A stretch of DNA of 64,000 bases, taken from JAHFPN01 sp963765745 (GTDB taxonomy: Bacteria > Pseudomonadota > Alphaproteobacteria > Rhizobiales > Xanthobacteraceae). This document shows, piece by piece, positions 41,108-49,380 of the stretch (positions are counted from its first letter, which is position 1; each line of letters starts with the position of its first letter). The stretch spans positions 124,001 through 188,000 of the forward strand of contig CAVXXM010000011.1 of the NCBI GenBank assembly GCA_963765745.1, read 5' to 3'. A model generated the notes under the pieces. The model saw nothing but the letters and a program-made list of their open reading frames with translations. It did no database searches and was not told where the DNA came from. Position numbers and translations under genes: made by a program.

Positions 41108-41680
41108 TCAATGGGCTTTCCTGACGCGCACATAGAGCGCGCCGGTGCCGCCGTGGCCGATCGAGGCCTCGGTGAAGCCGACCACGAGCGGCCGCAAGCC
41201 GGGAAGCGAAAGCCATTGCGGCACTTGACGCCGCAGCACGCCGCGCTCCTCCTCGCCGTAGGAATCGCGGCTTGGCGGCCTGCCCTTGCCGGTGATGACG
41301 AGCACCAGGCCGTGGCCCCGGGCCTGCGCCGATTTCAGAAACGATTCCAGCCGCGTGCGGGCCGCGGCTTGGGTCATGCCGTGCAGATCGAGGCGCGCAT
41401 CGATCTCCGTCCTGCCACGCGAGAGCCGCTGCTTGGTGCGCCGGTCGATATTGGCGAGCGCGGGCGCCTTGGGCGCCAACTTCGGCGGCGGAGCAGGCGG
41501 GCGCGGTGGCGCTGCCTTTTTCGCCAAGCGCGGCGCTTCTTCAGCGGGTTCAATCGGTTGCGAAGGCTGCGGGCGAGCGCGCAAGGGCGCGATCGATTTC
41601 GTCACCTCGCCCCAGAGCGCGTGGTCTTCGCGGCTTAAAGCTGCCCGGCGCGTCTCCTTGCGGCCGCCCTTGCCGCTCAT
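41108..41680 (-). CDS. Smr/MutS2 C-terminal domain protein
   Basis: 190-residue protein with a disordered Pro/Ala-rich N-terminal half and a C-terminal Smr domain: RLDLHGMTQAAARTRLESFL, HGLVLVITGKGR, GVLRRQVPQWLSLP and a terminal GGTGALYVRVRK. Smr domains nick DNA or RNA; the LDLHGMT motif is the hallmark. The free-standing rhizobial form follows mltA with a 4-base overlap and its role is not established. Confidence 0.9.
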   Translation of the reverse strand: MSGKGGRKETRRAALSREDHALWGEVTKSIAPLRARPQPSQPIEPAEEAPRLAKKAAPPRPPAPPPKLAPKAPALANIDRRTKQRLSRGRTEIDARLDLHGMTQAAARTRLESFLKSAQARGHGLVLVITGKGRPPSRDSYGEEERGVLRRQVPQWLSLPGLRPLVVGFTEASIGHGGTGALYVRVRKAH

Positions 41681-42948
41681 GGCTTCGGTCTTGGCAGTGG
41701 TGTGCTTTCGGCGCCGAGTGCAGGATCGATCGCGCGCGGCACCAGCATGAAGAAACGGCCCGCATGCTTGAGCCGCCCGGCGATGGTGCCGGCGTCGATG
41801 CCGGCGCCAAAATAGACGTCGGCGCGCGCCGGGCCGACGATGGCGGAGCCGGTATCCTGCGCCAGCATCAGACGGCGGAATTGCGTCATCGTGGTCTCAC
41901 TTTCGAGCGGCAGCTCGGCCTCGATCCAGAACGGCGTGCCATAGGCGTGGATGGCGCGATCGACGGCAATGGAGCGCTCACGCGTCAGCGGCAAGCCTTG
42001 CGCGCCGACTGCTTCGGCGTCCGGCGCGAGCTCGGCGACTTCGCGGAAGAAGATGAAGGAGCGGTTCATGCGCATGATCTCGCGGCCCTCCTCCGGGGTC
42101 TCGGCGAAATAGGCGCGAATCTTGTCCATGGTCATTTCAGCGCGCGGGACGACGCCGCGGTCGGCGAGCACGCGCCCGACGGCTAAATAAGTGTGGCCGT
42201 TATGGGCGGCGTAGTTCAGGCGGAGAATCTTCCCGTCCTCCAGGCGGACGCGGGCCGAGCCCTGGATATGGATGAAGAAGGCGTCGATCGGATCCCTGAG
42301 CCAGCAGATTTCGAGGCCGCGGTTCTTGAGCGCGCCGTCCTCGATGGCGGCGCGGTCGTGATATTCGACCAGCTTCTTGCCGACGCGGCGGCCGATCTTG
42401 CCGCGATTGGGGAACCCGTGCGTACGTGCGTGCTTCTTTCTCACTGCACTCGCTACCAGCTCGGCAGGCTGGGCATACATCGGAATCGTGAATCCGTCGC
42501 CCGGCTTTCTGCGTCCCTCGACCTCCGGCTCGTAATAGCCGGTCAGAAACCCGTCGCGCTCGCCGAGTTTGGAAATGCGCACCGGCCGGAACGCCGTCTC
42601 GAAGAAGCGCCGCGCGCTGAGCCGATCGACATTGTCGCCAAGTCCGGCGGCTGTCTTGCAAGCCGCGCTCAGCGGCTCCTCGATCGGCTTGGGTTCCCGT
42701 CGATTGCGGCCGGCATCGCGGCGGTCGGCACGGCGGCGCACGGCGACGCAGCTGGCGCGGAAGGCAGCGAGCGCCGCCAGATGATCCTCGGCGGCCCAGC
42801 CGTCGAGCTGCTCGAAAGCCATGGGCTCGAGCTCGGTCTCCGGAATGCGCAGCGGCGCGGCCGCCGCAAACGCCGGATCGATGGAGAGAAGCGAGACGCC
42901 GAGAAGAGCCGCGAGAGCGCCGTGCCGATTCATGACGCGCCCGGTCAA
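41677..42948 (-). CDS. mltA: Membrane-bound lytic murein transglycosylase A
   Basis: MltA cleaves the MurNAc-GlcNAc bond of peptidoglycan with formation of 1,6-anhydromuramic acid. The 423-residue protein has a signal sequence (ALAALLGVSLLSIDPAFA) without a clear lipobox Cys, the MltA domain (GFLTGYYEPEVEGRRKPGDGFTIPMY as landmark GFLTGYYEPEVEG) and the 3D domain with catalytic Asp in LMLAQDTGSAIVGPARADVYFG. Lack of the lipobox implies a soluble periplasmic form or periplasmic membrane anchor by the signal. An ATG 15 bases downstream of the start is a possible alternative. The 5' end overlaps the Tim44-like gene by 4 bases. Confidence 0.94.
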   Translation of the reverse strand: MTGRVMNRHGALAALLGVSLLSIDPAFAAAAPLRIPETELEPMAFEQLDGWAAEDHLAALAAFRASCVAVRRRADRRDAGRNRREPKPIEEPLSAACKTAAGLGDNVDRLSARRFFETAFRPVRISKLGERDGFLTGYYEPEVEGRRKPGDGFTIPMYAQPAELVASAVRKKHARTHGFPNRGKIGRRVGKKLVEYHDRAAIEDGALKNRGLEICWLRDPIDAFFIHIQGSARVRLEDGKILRLNYAAHNGHTYLAVGRVLADRGVVPRAEMTMDKIRAYFAETPEEGREIMRMNRSFIFFREVAELAPDAEAVGAQGLPLTRERSIAVDRAIHAYGTPFWIEAELPLESETTMTQFRRLMLAQDTGSAIVGPARADVYFGAGIDAGTIAGRLKHAGRFFMLVPRAIDPALGAESTPLPRPKP

Positions 42949-43655
42949 GCGGATTCGGTGGCGACGAGCTTCCAGTTCGGGTCGCGGGCGCCGATCTCGC
43001 GCGCGAAGGTCCAGATGTCGGTGACGTCGGTGACGCGATCCGGGCTGCCGTCGATCGCCTCGCCCGCGCTATTCTTGGTGACGGAGACCAGCTGGGAGAC
43101 GAAGCGTACGATGATCTGCGCGGTTTTGCCCTTGAGCTCGGCGGCGGCCACTTCGGTCTTCTCGATCGCGACGAAGCGCGTCTCCATCTTCTCGCCGCGG
43201 CTGTCACGCTCGGCGATCGCCGCCGCGAAGCCGTCATAGACGTCCTTGGCGAGCAGGTTCTTCAGAGTCTTGGTGTCGCCCTCGGCGAACGCAGTGACGA
43301 TCAGCTCATAGGCGCTCTTGGCACCGGTGAGGAAATGACCGACGTCGAACTCGCGATCCTGGGCGGCGATAGCGTCGAGACCGACGGCCACGGCCGAGCC
43401 CGGTTCGGCGATGCCGGCCCAGCGCTCGCCGGGGGCCTGAGCGGCTTCGCCCTCGCGCTGCGGCGCAGGTGCGGTGCGGCCCGGAAGCGTCACCACTTTG
43501 TCGCGGGAATTGGTCGGCTTGGCCGCTGGATCCGGCGCCGAGAACGGGTCATAGGGCGGCCGCTCGCGGCCGGTGCGACTGCCGAGCACGCTCCTGAGCC
43601 GCACGAAAATAAATACGGCGAGCGCGAGAAAGATGATCGTATAGAGGTCGAACAC
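42945..43655 (-). CDS. Tim44/TimA-like membrane-anchored protein (GTG start)
   Basis: About 236 residues. One N-terminal transmembrane helix (FDLYTIIFLALAVFIFVRLRSVLG) is followed by a Pro-rich linker (PPYDPFSAPDP) and a C-terminal Tim44-like domain: DVGHFLTGAKSAYELIVTAFAEGDTKTLKNLLAKDVYDGFAAAI (landmark AKSAYELIVTAFAEGD), and DIWTFAREIGARDPNWKLVATES. Alphaproteobacterial TimA relates to the mitochondrial import motor component. No ATG fits; GTG 43653-43655 puts the helix at the very N-terminus, as in homologues. It is divergent from secB, a fitting neighbour for protein traffic. Confidence 0.88.
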   Translation of the reverse strand: MFDLYTIIFLALAVFIFVRLRSVLGSRTGRERPPYDPFSAPDPAAKPTNSRDKVVTLPGRTAPAPQREGEAAQAPGERWAGIAEPGSAVAVGLDAIAAQDREFDVGHFLTGAKSAYELIVTAFAEGDTKTLKNLLAKDVYDGFAAAIAERDSRGEKMETRFVAIEKTEVAAAELKGKTAQIIVRFVSQLVSVTKNSAGEAIDGSPDRVTDVTDIWTFAREIGARDPNWKLVATESA

Positions 43656-43716
43656 AGTCGTTCTTGTCCAGCCGAACTTTGCCAATCCGCCCGTCACGGG
43701 CGCCCGCCGGCCCCAA

Positions 43717-43732
43717 GGCCCCATATGGGGCC
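43717..43732. repeat. 16-bp perfect palindrome upstream of secB / Tim44-like gene
   Basis: GGCCCCATATGGGGCC is its own reverse complement and lies in the 259-base divergent gap between the Tim44-like gene and secB. A single GGCCCC half also stands just upstream (43709-43714). It could be a dimeric regulator site or a small hairpin; I recognise no known motif. Confidence 0.5.
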
Positions 43733-43864
43733 CTCGCGCCGCGATTCCAATGCCGGTGCAGCGCTCTTAATCGTAGAGGTTAGACGATCCGCGGCGGCAC
43801 GCCAACCGACGAAGCCGTGAGCGCGCCGTTTCCTTGTGCCGCCGGGGGAAAGCGTGGTAGCGAC

Positions 43865-43880
43865 TGCCGCCGCGGCGGCA
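43865..43880. repeat. 16-bp GC-rich palindrome in the secB leader
   Basis: TGCCGCCGCGGCGGCA is self-complementary and lies 35 bases before the secB ATG. Low-complexity (GCC)n repeats make palindromes likely in this composition, so the significance is weak; an mRNA hairpin in the leader is possible. Confidence 0.35.
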
Positions 43881-43914
43881 ATCTGCGGCGGTTTTGGGGC
43901 GTACGGAGACAGTG

Positions 43915-44406
43915 ATGACCACCACAAATGGCGGCCCCGGCGAGGCCAAGAGCCCGCTTGCCCCCTCCCTCAACGTGCTCGGCCAGTACGTCAAGGACTT
44001 CTCGTTCGAGAACCCGAACGCGCCGCAGTCGCTGATGCAGCTCACCAAGCCGCCGGCGATCAATGTCCAGATCAACGTCAATGCCAAGCCGCTGTCGAAC
44101 ACCGATTTCGAGGTCGAGCTGGTGATCGAGGGCAAGGCCGAGAACGAAGGTACGGTGCTGTTCAATGTCGAGCTGATCTATGCCGGCATTTTCCGCGTGC
44201 TGAACGTTCCGCAAGAAAGCATCCATCCAATGGTGCTGATCGAATGCCCGCGGCTGTTGTTTCCGTTCGCGCGCGGGATCGTCAGCGATGCGGTGCGCGA
44301 CGGCGGATATCCGCCGATGATGCTCGACCCGGTCGATTTCGCCGCGCTCTACCGGCAGCGCGCCGGGCAATTGCAGGGCCAGCCGCCGCAGGCCGTTAGC
44401 TCCTGA
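43915..44406 (+). CDS. secB: Protein-export chaperone SecB
   Basis: SecB holds preproteins unfolded and delivers them to SecA. The 163-residue product shows VLGQYVKDFSFENPNAPQSLMQL, INVQINVNAKPL, VELIYAGIFRVLNVPQE and CPRLLFPFARGIVSDAVRDGGYPPMMLDPVDFAALYRQR, all typical of alphaproteobacterial SecB (landmarks CPRLLFPFARGIV and LDPVDFAALY). ATG 43915 has GGAG 6 bases upstream; a TTG start 21 bases earlier is unlikely. Convergent with dnaQ. Confidence 0.97.
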   Translation: MTTTNGGPGEAKSPLAPSLNVLGQYVKDFSFENPNAPQSLMQLTKPPAINVQINVNAKPLSNTDFEVELVIEGKAENEGTVLFNVELIYAGIFRVLNVPQESIHPMVLIECPRLLFPFARGIVSDAVRDGGYPPMMLDPVDFAALYRQRAGQLQGQPPQAVSS

Positions 44407-44413
44407 CGGCGCA

Positions 44414-45130
44414 TCACTTTTCACCGGCCGGGCCGGCGTCCTCGTCCGACAGATAGTCGCGCCAGATCGCAGCGGGCCCCAGGCTCGCCGCGAAAACGCG
44501 ATGTGCCGCGAGCTCGGCTTGCGTAAGGTTCGCGACGCGGCGCCGCGTGCGCCGCGGCACGGCTACAGAGGGGCCGCGGCGCGCGGTTGCGGCCGCTTCG
44601 CCTAGGCCGAGTTTCGCCTGGCGGCCGCCGACGAGCTCGGCATAGACCTCCGACAGAAGCTCCGCGTCCATCAACGCGCCGTGCTTGGTGCGGCGTGAAT
44701 TATCGATGCCGTAGCGAACGCACAGGTCGTCGAGCCGGTTCGGCCCACCGGGATGGCGCCGGCGCGCAAGCGTCAGCGTATCCACCGCGCGCTCGCGCAC
44801 GATCCCCGGACGGCCCACGCGCGTGAGCTCGGCGTTGAGAAAAGCGAGATCGAAGCCGGCATTGTGGATGACGAGCACCGCGTCGCCGAGAAACGCGATG
44901 AGATCGTCGGCGACTTCGGCAAAGCGCGGCTTGTCGGCGAGAAACTCGAGGGAAAGCCCGTGCACCGCCTCGGCTTCCCTCGGCATATCGCGCTCGGGAT
45001 TGAGATAGATATGGTAGGTCGCGCCGGTCGGGATGCGGTTGGCAAGCTCGATGCAGCCGATCTCGACCACCCGGTGGCCCGAAGACGGGTCGAGGCCCGT
45101 GGTTTCCGTATCAAGCACGATCTCGCGCAT
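44414..45130 (-). CDS. dnaQ: DNA polymerase III subunit epsilon
   Basis: Proofreading 3'-5' exonuclease of the replicase. 238 residues: Exo I VLDTETTGLDPSSGHRVVEIG, Exo II LVIHNAGFDLAFLNAEL, Exo IIIe with HGALMDAELLSEVYAEL (His and Asp). The C-terminal third is variable and probably binds the alpha subunit. It is the last gene of the ppsR-maf-aroE-coaE-dnaQ run, 8 bases after coaE, the standard order on one side of the alphaproteobacterial origin. Confidence 0.96.
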   Translation of the reverse strand: MREIVLDTETTGLDPSSGHRVVEIGCIELANRIPTGATYHIYLNPERDMPREAEAVHGLSLEFLADKPRFAEVADDLIAFLGDAVLVIHNAGFDLAFLNAELTRVGRPGIVRERAVDTLTLARRRHPGGPNRLDDLCVRYGIDNSRRTKHGALMDAELLSEVYAELVGGRQAKLGLGEAAATARRGPSVAVPRRTRRRVANLTQAELAAHRVFAASLGPAAIWRDYLSDEDAGPAGEK

Positions 45131-45138
45131 GGCTCTCC

Positions 45139-45747
45139 TTATATATTCTTCTTCTGCGGCGGCGCTGTATTCGCAAGCGTGCGCAGGATCGCGCGCACTG
45201 CTTCGCGCGCTGCTTCGACGCCATGGCTGGTGTCGATCACGAAATCGGCGCGGCGTCGTTTTTCCGAATCGGGCACTTGGCGCTCCAGCATGGCCTCGAA
45301 TTTCTCCTCCGTCATCTCCGGTCGCGCCAGCACGCGATCGCGCTGAACGTCGGCGGGCGCGCTCACAACTACGATCTTGCTGATCAGACCATGCCCGCGG
45401 GTCTCAAACAGCAAAGGAATGTCCAGGACCGCCACCGGAGCGCCTTTTTCCTCGGCTTCGGCGAGGAATTTCTCCCGCGCGTCGCGCACCAAGGGATGAA
45501 CGATGGCTTCGAGTTTCTTGAGCGCTTCGGTCATGCCAATCACGCGGGCGGAAAGCCTCGTCCGATCGACGCGGCCGTCGGCTGTCGTACCCGGGAAGGC
45601 CGCTTCGATGAGCGGCACGGCTTCACCCTCGTAGAGCCGGTGCACGATGGCGTCGGCATCGAACACCGGCACGCCCTCGTCGGCGAACATTTTCGCCGTC
45701 GTGGTCTTGCCCATGCCGAGTGAGCCGGTGAGACCGAGCACGATCAT
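45139..45747 (-). CDS. coaE: Dephospho-CoA kinase
   Basis: CoaE phosphorylates dephospho-CoA, the last step of CoA synthesis. 202 residues with P-loop IVLGLTGSLGMGKTTTAKMF at the start, VPVFDADAIVHRLYEG, VAVLDIPLLFETRGH and the lid arginines in RVLARPEMTEEKFEAMLERQ. The start overlaps the aroE stop by 4 bases. With coaA at 34.5 kb, two CoA enzymes are in the window. Confidence 0.96.
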   Translation of the reverse strand: MIVLGLTGSLGMGKTTTAKMFADEGVPVFDADAIVHRLYEGEAVPLIEAAFPGTTADGRVDRTRLSARVIGMTEALKKLEAIVHPLVRDAREKFLAEAEEKGAPVAVLDIPLLFETRGHGLISKIVVVSAPADVQRDRVLARPEMTEEKFEAMLERQVPDSEKRRRADFVIDTSHGVEAAREAVRAILRTLANTAPPQKKNI

Positions 45748-46583
45748 GGCCGCTCCTTATCCCCAAGGTCAGCGAGCAGAAGCATACGCAGCGCAGGCGT
45801 CACAATCGGCCGCACGCCGAACCAGCGCTCGAAGCCGGGAACGGCTTGGTGGAGGAGCATGCCTAGACCGTCAACCACGGGATTGCCACGCGCACGGGCG
45901 GCGGCCAAGAGCGGCGTTTCGAGCGGTACATAGACGATGTCATAGACCGCCGCGCTGTTCTTGAGTGGCGCCAGATCGAGCTCAAGCGGCGGCTGGCCTT
46001 TCATGCCGAGCGAAGTGGCGTTGACCAGAACATCGGCCTTGGCCAAAGCCTTGGAAATGCTGGCCCAATCGGCAACCGTGACTCTAGCGCCGAAGCGCTC
46101 GGCCAAGACTTCCGCACGCGCCCGGGTGCGGTTCGCGATGACGACGCTATCGACGCCGCGCTCGAGCAACGCATAGACAATGCTGCGCGAAGCCCCGCCG
46201 GCGCCGAGCACCAGCGCGGTCCCGCTGCGCCGGTCCCAGCCGGGAAGACTCGCGTCGAGATGGGCGAGAAACCCGTAAACGTCGGTGTTGGTCCCACCGA
46301 GCGTTCCGCTCTCGAACCAGAGCGTATTCGCGGCGCCGAGCGCGCGCGCCACCGGATCGGGATGTTTCAACTTCGCGAACGCCGCTTCCTTGTGCGGGAT
46401 CGTGACATTGGCTCCGACATAGGTTTCGCCAAGCCGGTCGAGAAAACTCCCGATCTGCGCCGGCGGCACGTCCTCGCGGACGTATTCGCCGTCGATGTCG
46501 TGCTCGCGCAACCAATAGCCGTGGATCAGCGGCGAGCGGGAATGGGCCACGGGATGCCCGATCACGCAGGCGCGGCGGCTCAT
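45744..46583 (-). CDS. aroE: Shikimate dehydrogenase
   Basis: AroE reduces 3-dehydroshikimate to shikimate with NADPH. 279 residues: substrate-binding VIGHPVAHSRSPLIHGYWL, catalytic Lys in NVTIPHKEAAF, AAANTLWFE-like AANTLWF, NADP loop VLGAGGASRSIVYAL with NRTRARAE, and DIVYVPLETPLL. Overlaps maf and coaE by 4 bases at each end, so the genes are translationally coupled. Confidence 0.96.
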   Translation of the reverse strand: MSRRACVIGHPVAHSRSPLIHGYWLREHDIDGEYVREDVPPAQIGSFLDRLGETYVGANVTIPHKEAAFAKLKHPDPVARALGAANTLWFESGTLGGTNTDVYGFLAHLDASLPGWDRRSGTALVLGAGGASRSIVYALLERGVDSVVIANRTRARAEVLAERFGARVTVADWASISKALAKADVLVNATSLGMKGQPPLELDLAPLKNSAAVYDIVYVPLETPLLAAARARGNPVVDGLGMLLHQAVPGFERWFGVRPIVTPALRMLLLADLGDKERP

Positions 46584-47182
46584 GACAGCATTCCTTCGCG
46601 GCGCAAGAAGGCGAGCAACGGCAGGAGCGGCAGACCCAGGATGGTGAAATGATCGCCCTCGATTTTTTCGAACAAATGCACGCCCAAACCCTCGAGCTGA
46701 TAAGCGCCGACGCTCAAGAGTATTCGCTCGCCGGCGGCGGCGAGATAGGCGTCGAGCGCCTCGTTCGAGAGCGCGCGCATGGTGAGACGCGCGGTAGCGA
46801 CGGTCTCGAACAGGATCTTGCCATCGCGGGCGACCGCCGCGCCTGTATGAAGTGCGTGCGTCTTGCCGGCGAGCGACGCGAGCTGCTCGCGCGCGGCTGA
46901 AATCGTCGCGGGCTTGGAGAAGCGGCGGTTAGCCAGCGCAAGCGTCTGGTCGGCGCCGAGCACCAGCAAGCCCGGCCGGCGGCGCGCGACGGCGAGCGCC
47001 TTCTCGCGCGCAAGCAGTAGCGCGATTTTCTCAGGCAGAGCGCCCGCGTGCGGCGTCTCCGCTGCGCGCTCGTCGATATCGGCGGGTTCGACCTCGACCG
47101 GAATGCCGGCCGCATCCAGCAGCATGCGGCGCACCTTGCTCTTGGAGGCGAGCACGAGCGGCGCTCCGCGCCACAGATTCAC
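46580..47182 (-). CDS. maf: Maf-like nucleotide pyrophosphatase (GTG start)
   Basis: Maf family enzymes hydrolyse dTTP/UTP or modified nucleotides and are linked to septum control. 200 residues: LVLASKSKVRRMLLDAAGI at the start, VLGADQTLALANRRFSKP, catalytic-region HTGAAVARDG and LEGLGVHLFEKIEGDHFTILGLPL at the end (landmark KIEGDHFTILGLP). No ATG fits; GTG 47180-47182 overlaps the ppsR stop as GTGA. Confidence 0.92.
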   Translation of the reverse strand: MNLWRGAPLVLASKSKVRRMLLDAAGIPVEVEPADIDERAAETPHAGALPEKIALLLAREKALAVARRRPGLLVLGADQTLALANRRFSKPATISAAREQLASLAGKTHALHTGAAVARDGKILFETVATARLTMRALSNEALDAYLAAAGERILLSVGAYQLEGLGVHLFEKIEGDHFTILGLPLLPLLAFLRREGMLS

Positions 47183-48030
47183 GGCCCGGCCGCCGCGTCG
47201 CGGCGGCGCTCCTGCAGCAGCGAGGCCACCGCCGCCGCGGTCTCCTCGATCGAGCGCCGCGTCACGTCGATCGACGGCCAGCCGTGGCGGGCGCAAAGCT
47301 GTTTGGAGACGGCGATCTCCTCGGATACCGCCTGGCGATCCACGTAAGCCGAGTCGGGCTGCGGCGAATTGAGACCAAGCAGCCGGTTTTGGCGAATCTG
47401 AACGATGCGCTCGGCCGAGGCATAAAGCCCGACCACCAAGGGCCGCACCAGCGTCTCGAGTTCCAATGGAAGCGCCACGCCCGGCACCAAGGGTACGTTC
47501 GCGGTCTTGATGCCGCGGTTGGCCAGATAGATGCTGGTCGGCGTCTTGGAAGTGCGCGAGACGCCGACGAGAACCACGTCGGCGTCCTCCAGGTTCTCCG
47601 GATGCTGGCCATCGTCGTGCATCATGGTGAAATTGAGCGCGTCGATGCGGCGGAAATATTCGGCGTTCAGCACATGCTGCCCGCCCACACGCGGGGTCGT
47701 TTCGGCTCCGAGATAGCTCCGAAAGAGCGCCAATACCGGCGCAAGCACGGAGAGCGAGGGCACCCCCAGCTCGCGGCAGCGATTTTCGAGCTTCTGCGCA
47801 AGTTCCTGATCGACCAGCGTGTAAAGCACCACGCCGGGATTGGCTTCGATCTCGGCGACGACTTGATCGAGACGCTTGGGCGAGCGCACCAGCGAATAAA
47901 TATGTTCGACCGGCGACACCGTCGCGTATTGCGCGGCAGCCGCGCGGCCGACCGCTATCAGCGTCTCGCCGGTCGCGTCGGAAATCAGGTGGAGATGGAA
48001 ATAGCTCTCGGCTTGCGGCGATTTGGCCAT
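47179..48030 (-). CDS. ppsR: PPSR/DUF299 kinase-pyrophosphorylase (RP001 homologue)
   Basis: 283-residue member of the DUF299 family, bifunctional ADP-dependent kinases/pyrophosphorylases controlling pyruvate phosphate dikinase or PEP synthase. Seen: LHLISDATGETLIAVGRAAAAQY at the start, the P-loop-like VGVSRTSKTPTSIYLANRGIKTANVPLVPG (landmark GVSRTSKTPTS), and CARHGWPSIDVTRRSIEETAA at the end. In Caulobacter and Rickettsia the homologue (RP001) borders the chromosomal origin opposite hemE, exactly the arrangement here. First gene of the leftward operon. Confidence 0.94.
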   Translation of the reverse strand: MAKSPQAESYFHLHLISDATGETLIAVGRAAAAQYATVSPVEHIYSLVRSPKRLDQVVAEIEANPGVVLYTLVDQELAQKLENRCRELGVPSLSVLAPVLALFRSYLGAETTPRVGGQHVLNAEYFRRIDALNFTMMHDDGQHPENLEDADVVLVGVSRTSKTPTSIYLANRGIKTANVPLVPGVALPLELETLVRPLVVGLYASAERIVQIRQNRLLGLNSPQPDSAYVDRQAVSEEIAVSKQLCARHGWPSIDVTRRSIEETAAAVASLLQERRRDAAAGP

Positions 48031-48320
48031 GTCAGCTGCGGTATAAGCTGTGAATTCGCGGGGAGAAGGCCACGGTAGTTTGATGGGCGCAAGAGCGCCC
48101 TGGGGACGTTACGGTTCGGAATGCACAGGATGTCCTGCGGGAGGCCAATTCAGGCGGATCGGTGATCTATAGCGAAGAGCGGGCAATCCAGGCTGGACCG
48201 ATTGATCTATATAAGTAATCCAACGAAGGGATTTCGTGCTCATCTGTGTATGTATTGTGAATTAGGCGAATTATCGTTATCCGGCCCTCTAACAGACATA
48301 ACAATAAGATTCCTAAGAGA
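48031..48320. other. Probable chromosomal replication origin (oriC)
   Basis: 290-base intergenic region between divergent ppsR and hemE, the site of Cori in Caulobacter and relatives. The hemE-proximal 100 bases (48241-48340) are about 37 percent GC in an otherwise very GC-rich window, suiting an unwinding element. DnaA-box-like 9-mers (TTATNCACA or complement): TGTGAATTA 48256-48264 (8 of 9), TGTGTATGT 48245-48253, TGTGAATTC 48049-48057 and GAATGCACA 48119-48127 (7 of 9 each). TGATCTATA is repeated exactly at 48163 and 48203, close to the Caulobacter G-box TGATCCACA. One GANTC site is at 48308. No TTAA-N7-TTAA CtrA site was found. It also must hold both promoters. Confidence 0.72.
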
Positions 48321-49380
48321 TTGGAATTGAAGAACTCAACTCAAGTTCGGAGTGCTGGATCGTTCATCGCCGTACTCGATGGAGCGATCATCGATCCTCC
48401 GCCGATCTGGATGATGCGCCAAGCTGGCCGTTATCTTCCTGAATATCGAGAGGTGCGAGCGAAAGCTGGCGGGTTCGTCGAACTCTGTCTCAATCCGGCG
48501 CTTGCTGCGGAAGTAACGTTACAGCCGGTGCGCCGCTTCGGCTTCGATGCGGCGATCTTGTTCTCGGATATTCTGATTGTTCCGCATGCGCTTGGCGTAA
48601 AGCTCTGGTTTGAGGAAGGCGAAGGACCGCGGCTCGAGCCGGTGGCGGAGCGGGCAAGCTTTGCGCGGATGCGAAATATACTCGACCCGAAGATCGTCAC
48701 GCCGGTCTATGAGGCGATCGGACGAGTGCGCGCGGCGCTCTCCCCGGATCAGGCGCTGATCGGCTTCTGCGGTGCGCCCTGGACGGTGGCGACCTATCTG
48801 GTGGCCGGGCGAGGTACCGAGGATAAGCAAGAAGCACTAGGGCTCGCAGCCGGCGATCCAGCGCTGTTTCAGGAAATCATCGAGCGGCTGGTCGAGGCCT
48901 CGGCGGCGCATCTGGTGGGACAGCTGCGAGCGGGCGCCGATGCGGTGCAGATTTTCGATACCTGGGCCGGCGCGCTCGCGGGCGAGGCCTTCGAGCGCTG
49001 GTGCCTGCGGCCGACCGTGGAGATCGTGCGACGGGTGCGCGAGGAAATCCCGAAGGCCCGGATCATCTTGTTCCCCAAAGGGGTGGACCTCGTGGGATTG
49101 ACGCGGCTGGTGCGGGAAAGCGGCGCCAATGGCATCGGCATCGGCTCGGAGACCGACCGCAGGCGCGCGCGCGATAGTCTCGGGCATGCTTGCGGCAATT
49201 CAGGGGAACCTCGATCCGCTGGCGCTGGTCGCCGGCGGCGAGACGCTCGACCGGGCGGTGGACGAGGTGCTGGCGGATTTCCGTGGCACGCGGCACATTT
49301 TCAATCTCGGCCACGGCATTCGTTCCTGGACGCCGGTCGAGCACGTCGAGCGCATGGTTGCGCGCATCCGGGGAGGCTGA
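48321..49380 (+). CDS. hemE: Uroporphyrinogen decarboxylase, one frameshift (TTG start)
   Basis: HemE decarboxylates uroporphyrinogen III to coproporphyrinogen III in heme synthesis. Conserved PPPIWMMRQAGRYLPEYREVRAKAG (landmark MMRQAGRYLPEYR), ILFSDILIVPHALG, GFCGAPWTVATYLVAG and IFDTWAGAL precede a frame break near 49182-49184; one extra G there separates IGSETDRRRARDSLG from AAIQGNLDPLALVAGG and IFNLGHGI in the next frame. In place of the expected HGI-x-P-x-TPVEH one reads HGIRSWTPVEH, so a second, compensated error near 49320 is possible. No ATG fits the N-terminus; TTG 48321 gives the normal length. The stop overlaps the hemJ ATG (TGATG). Confidence 0.92.

Noticed and set aside
48260..48290. 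CtrA site in the origin from TTA-rich segments around GAATTAGGCGAATTATCG
   Set aside because: The spacing and half sites do not match TTAA-N7-TTAA.
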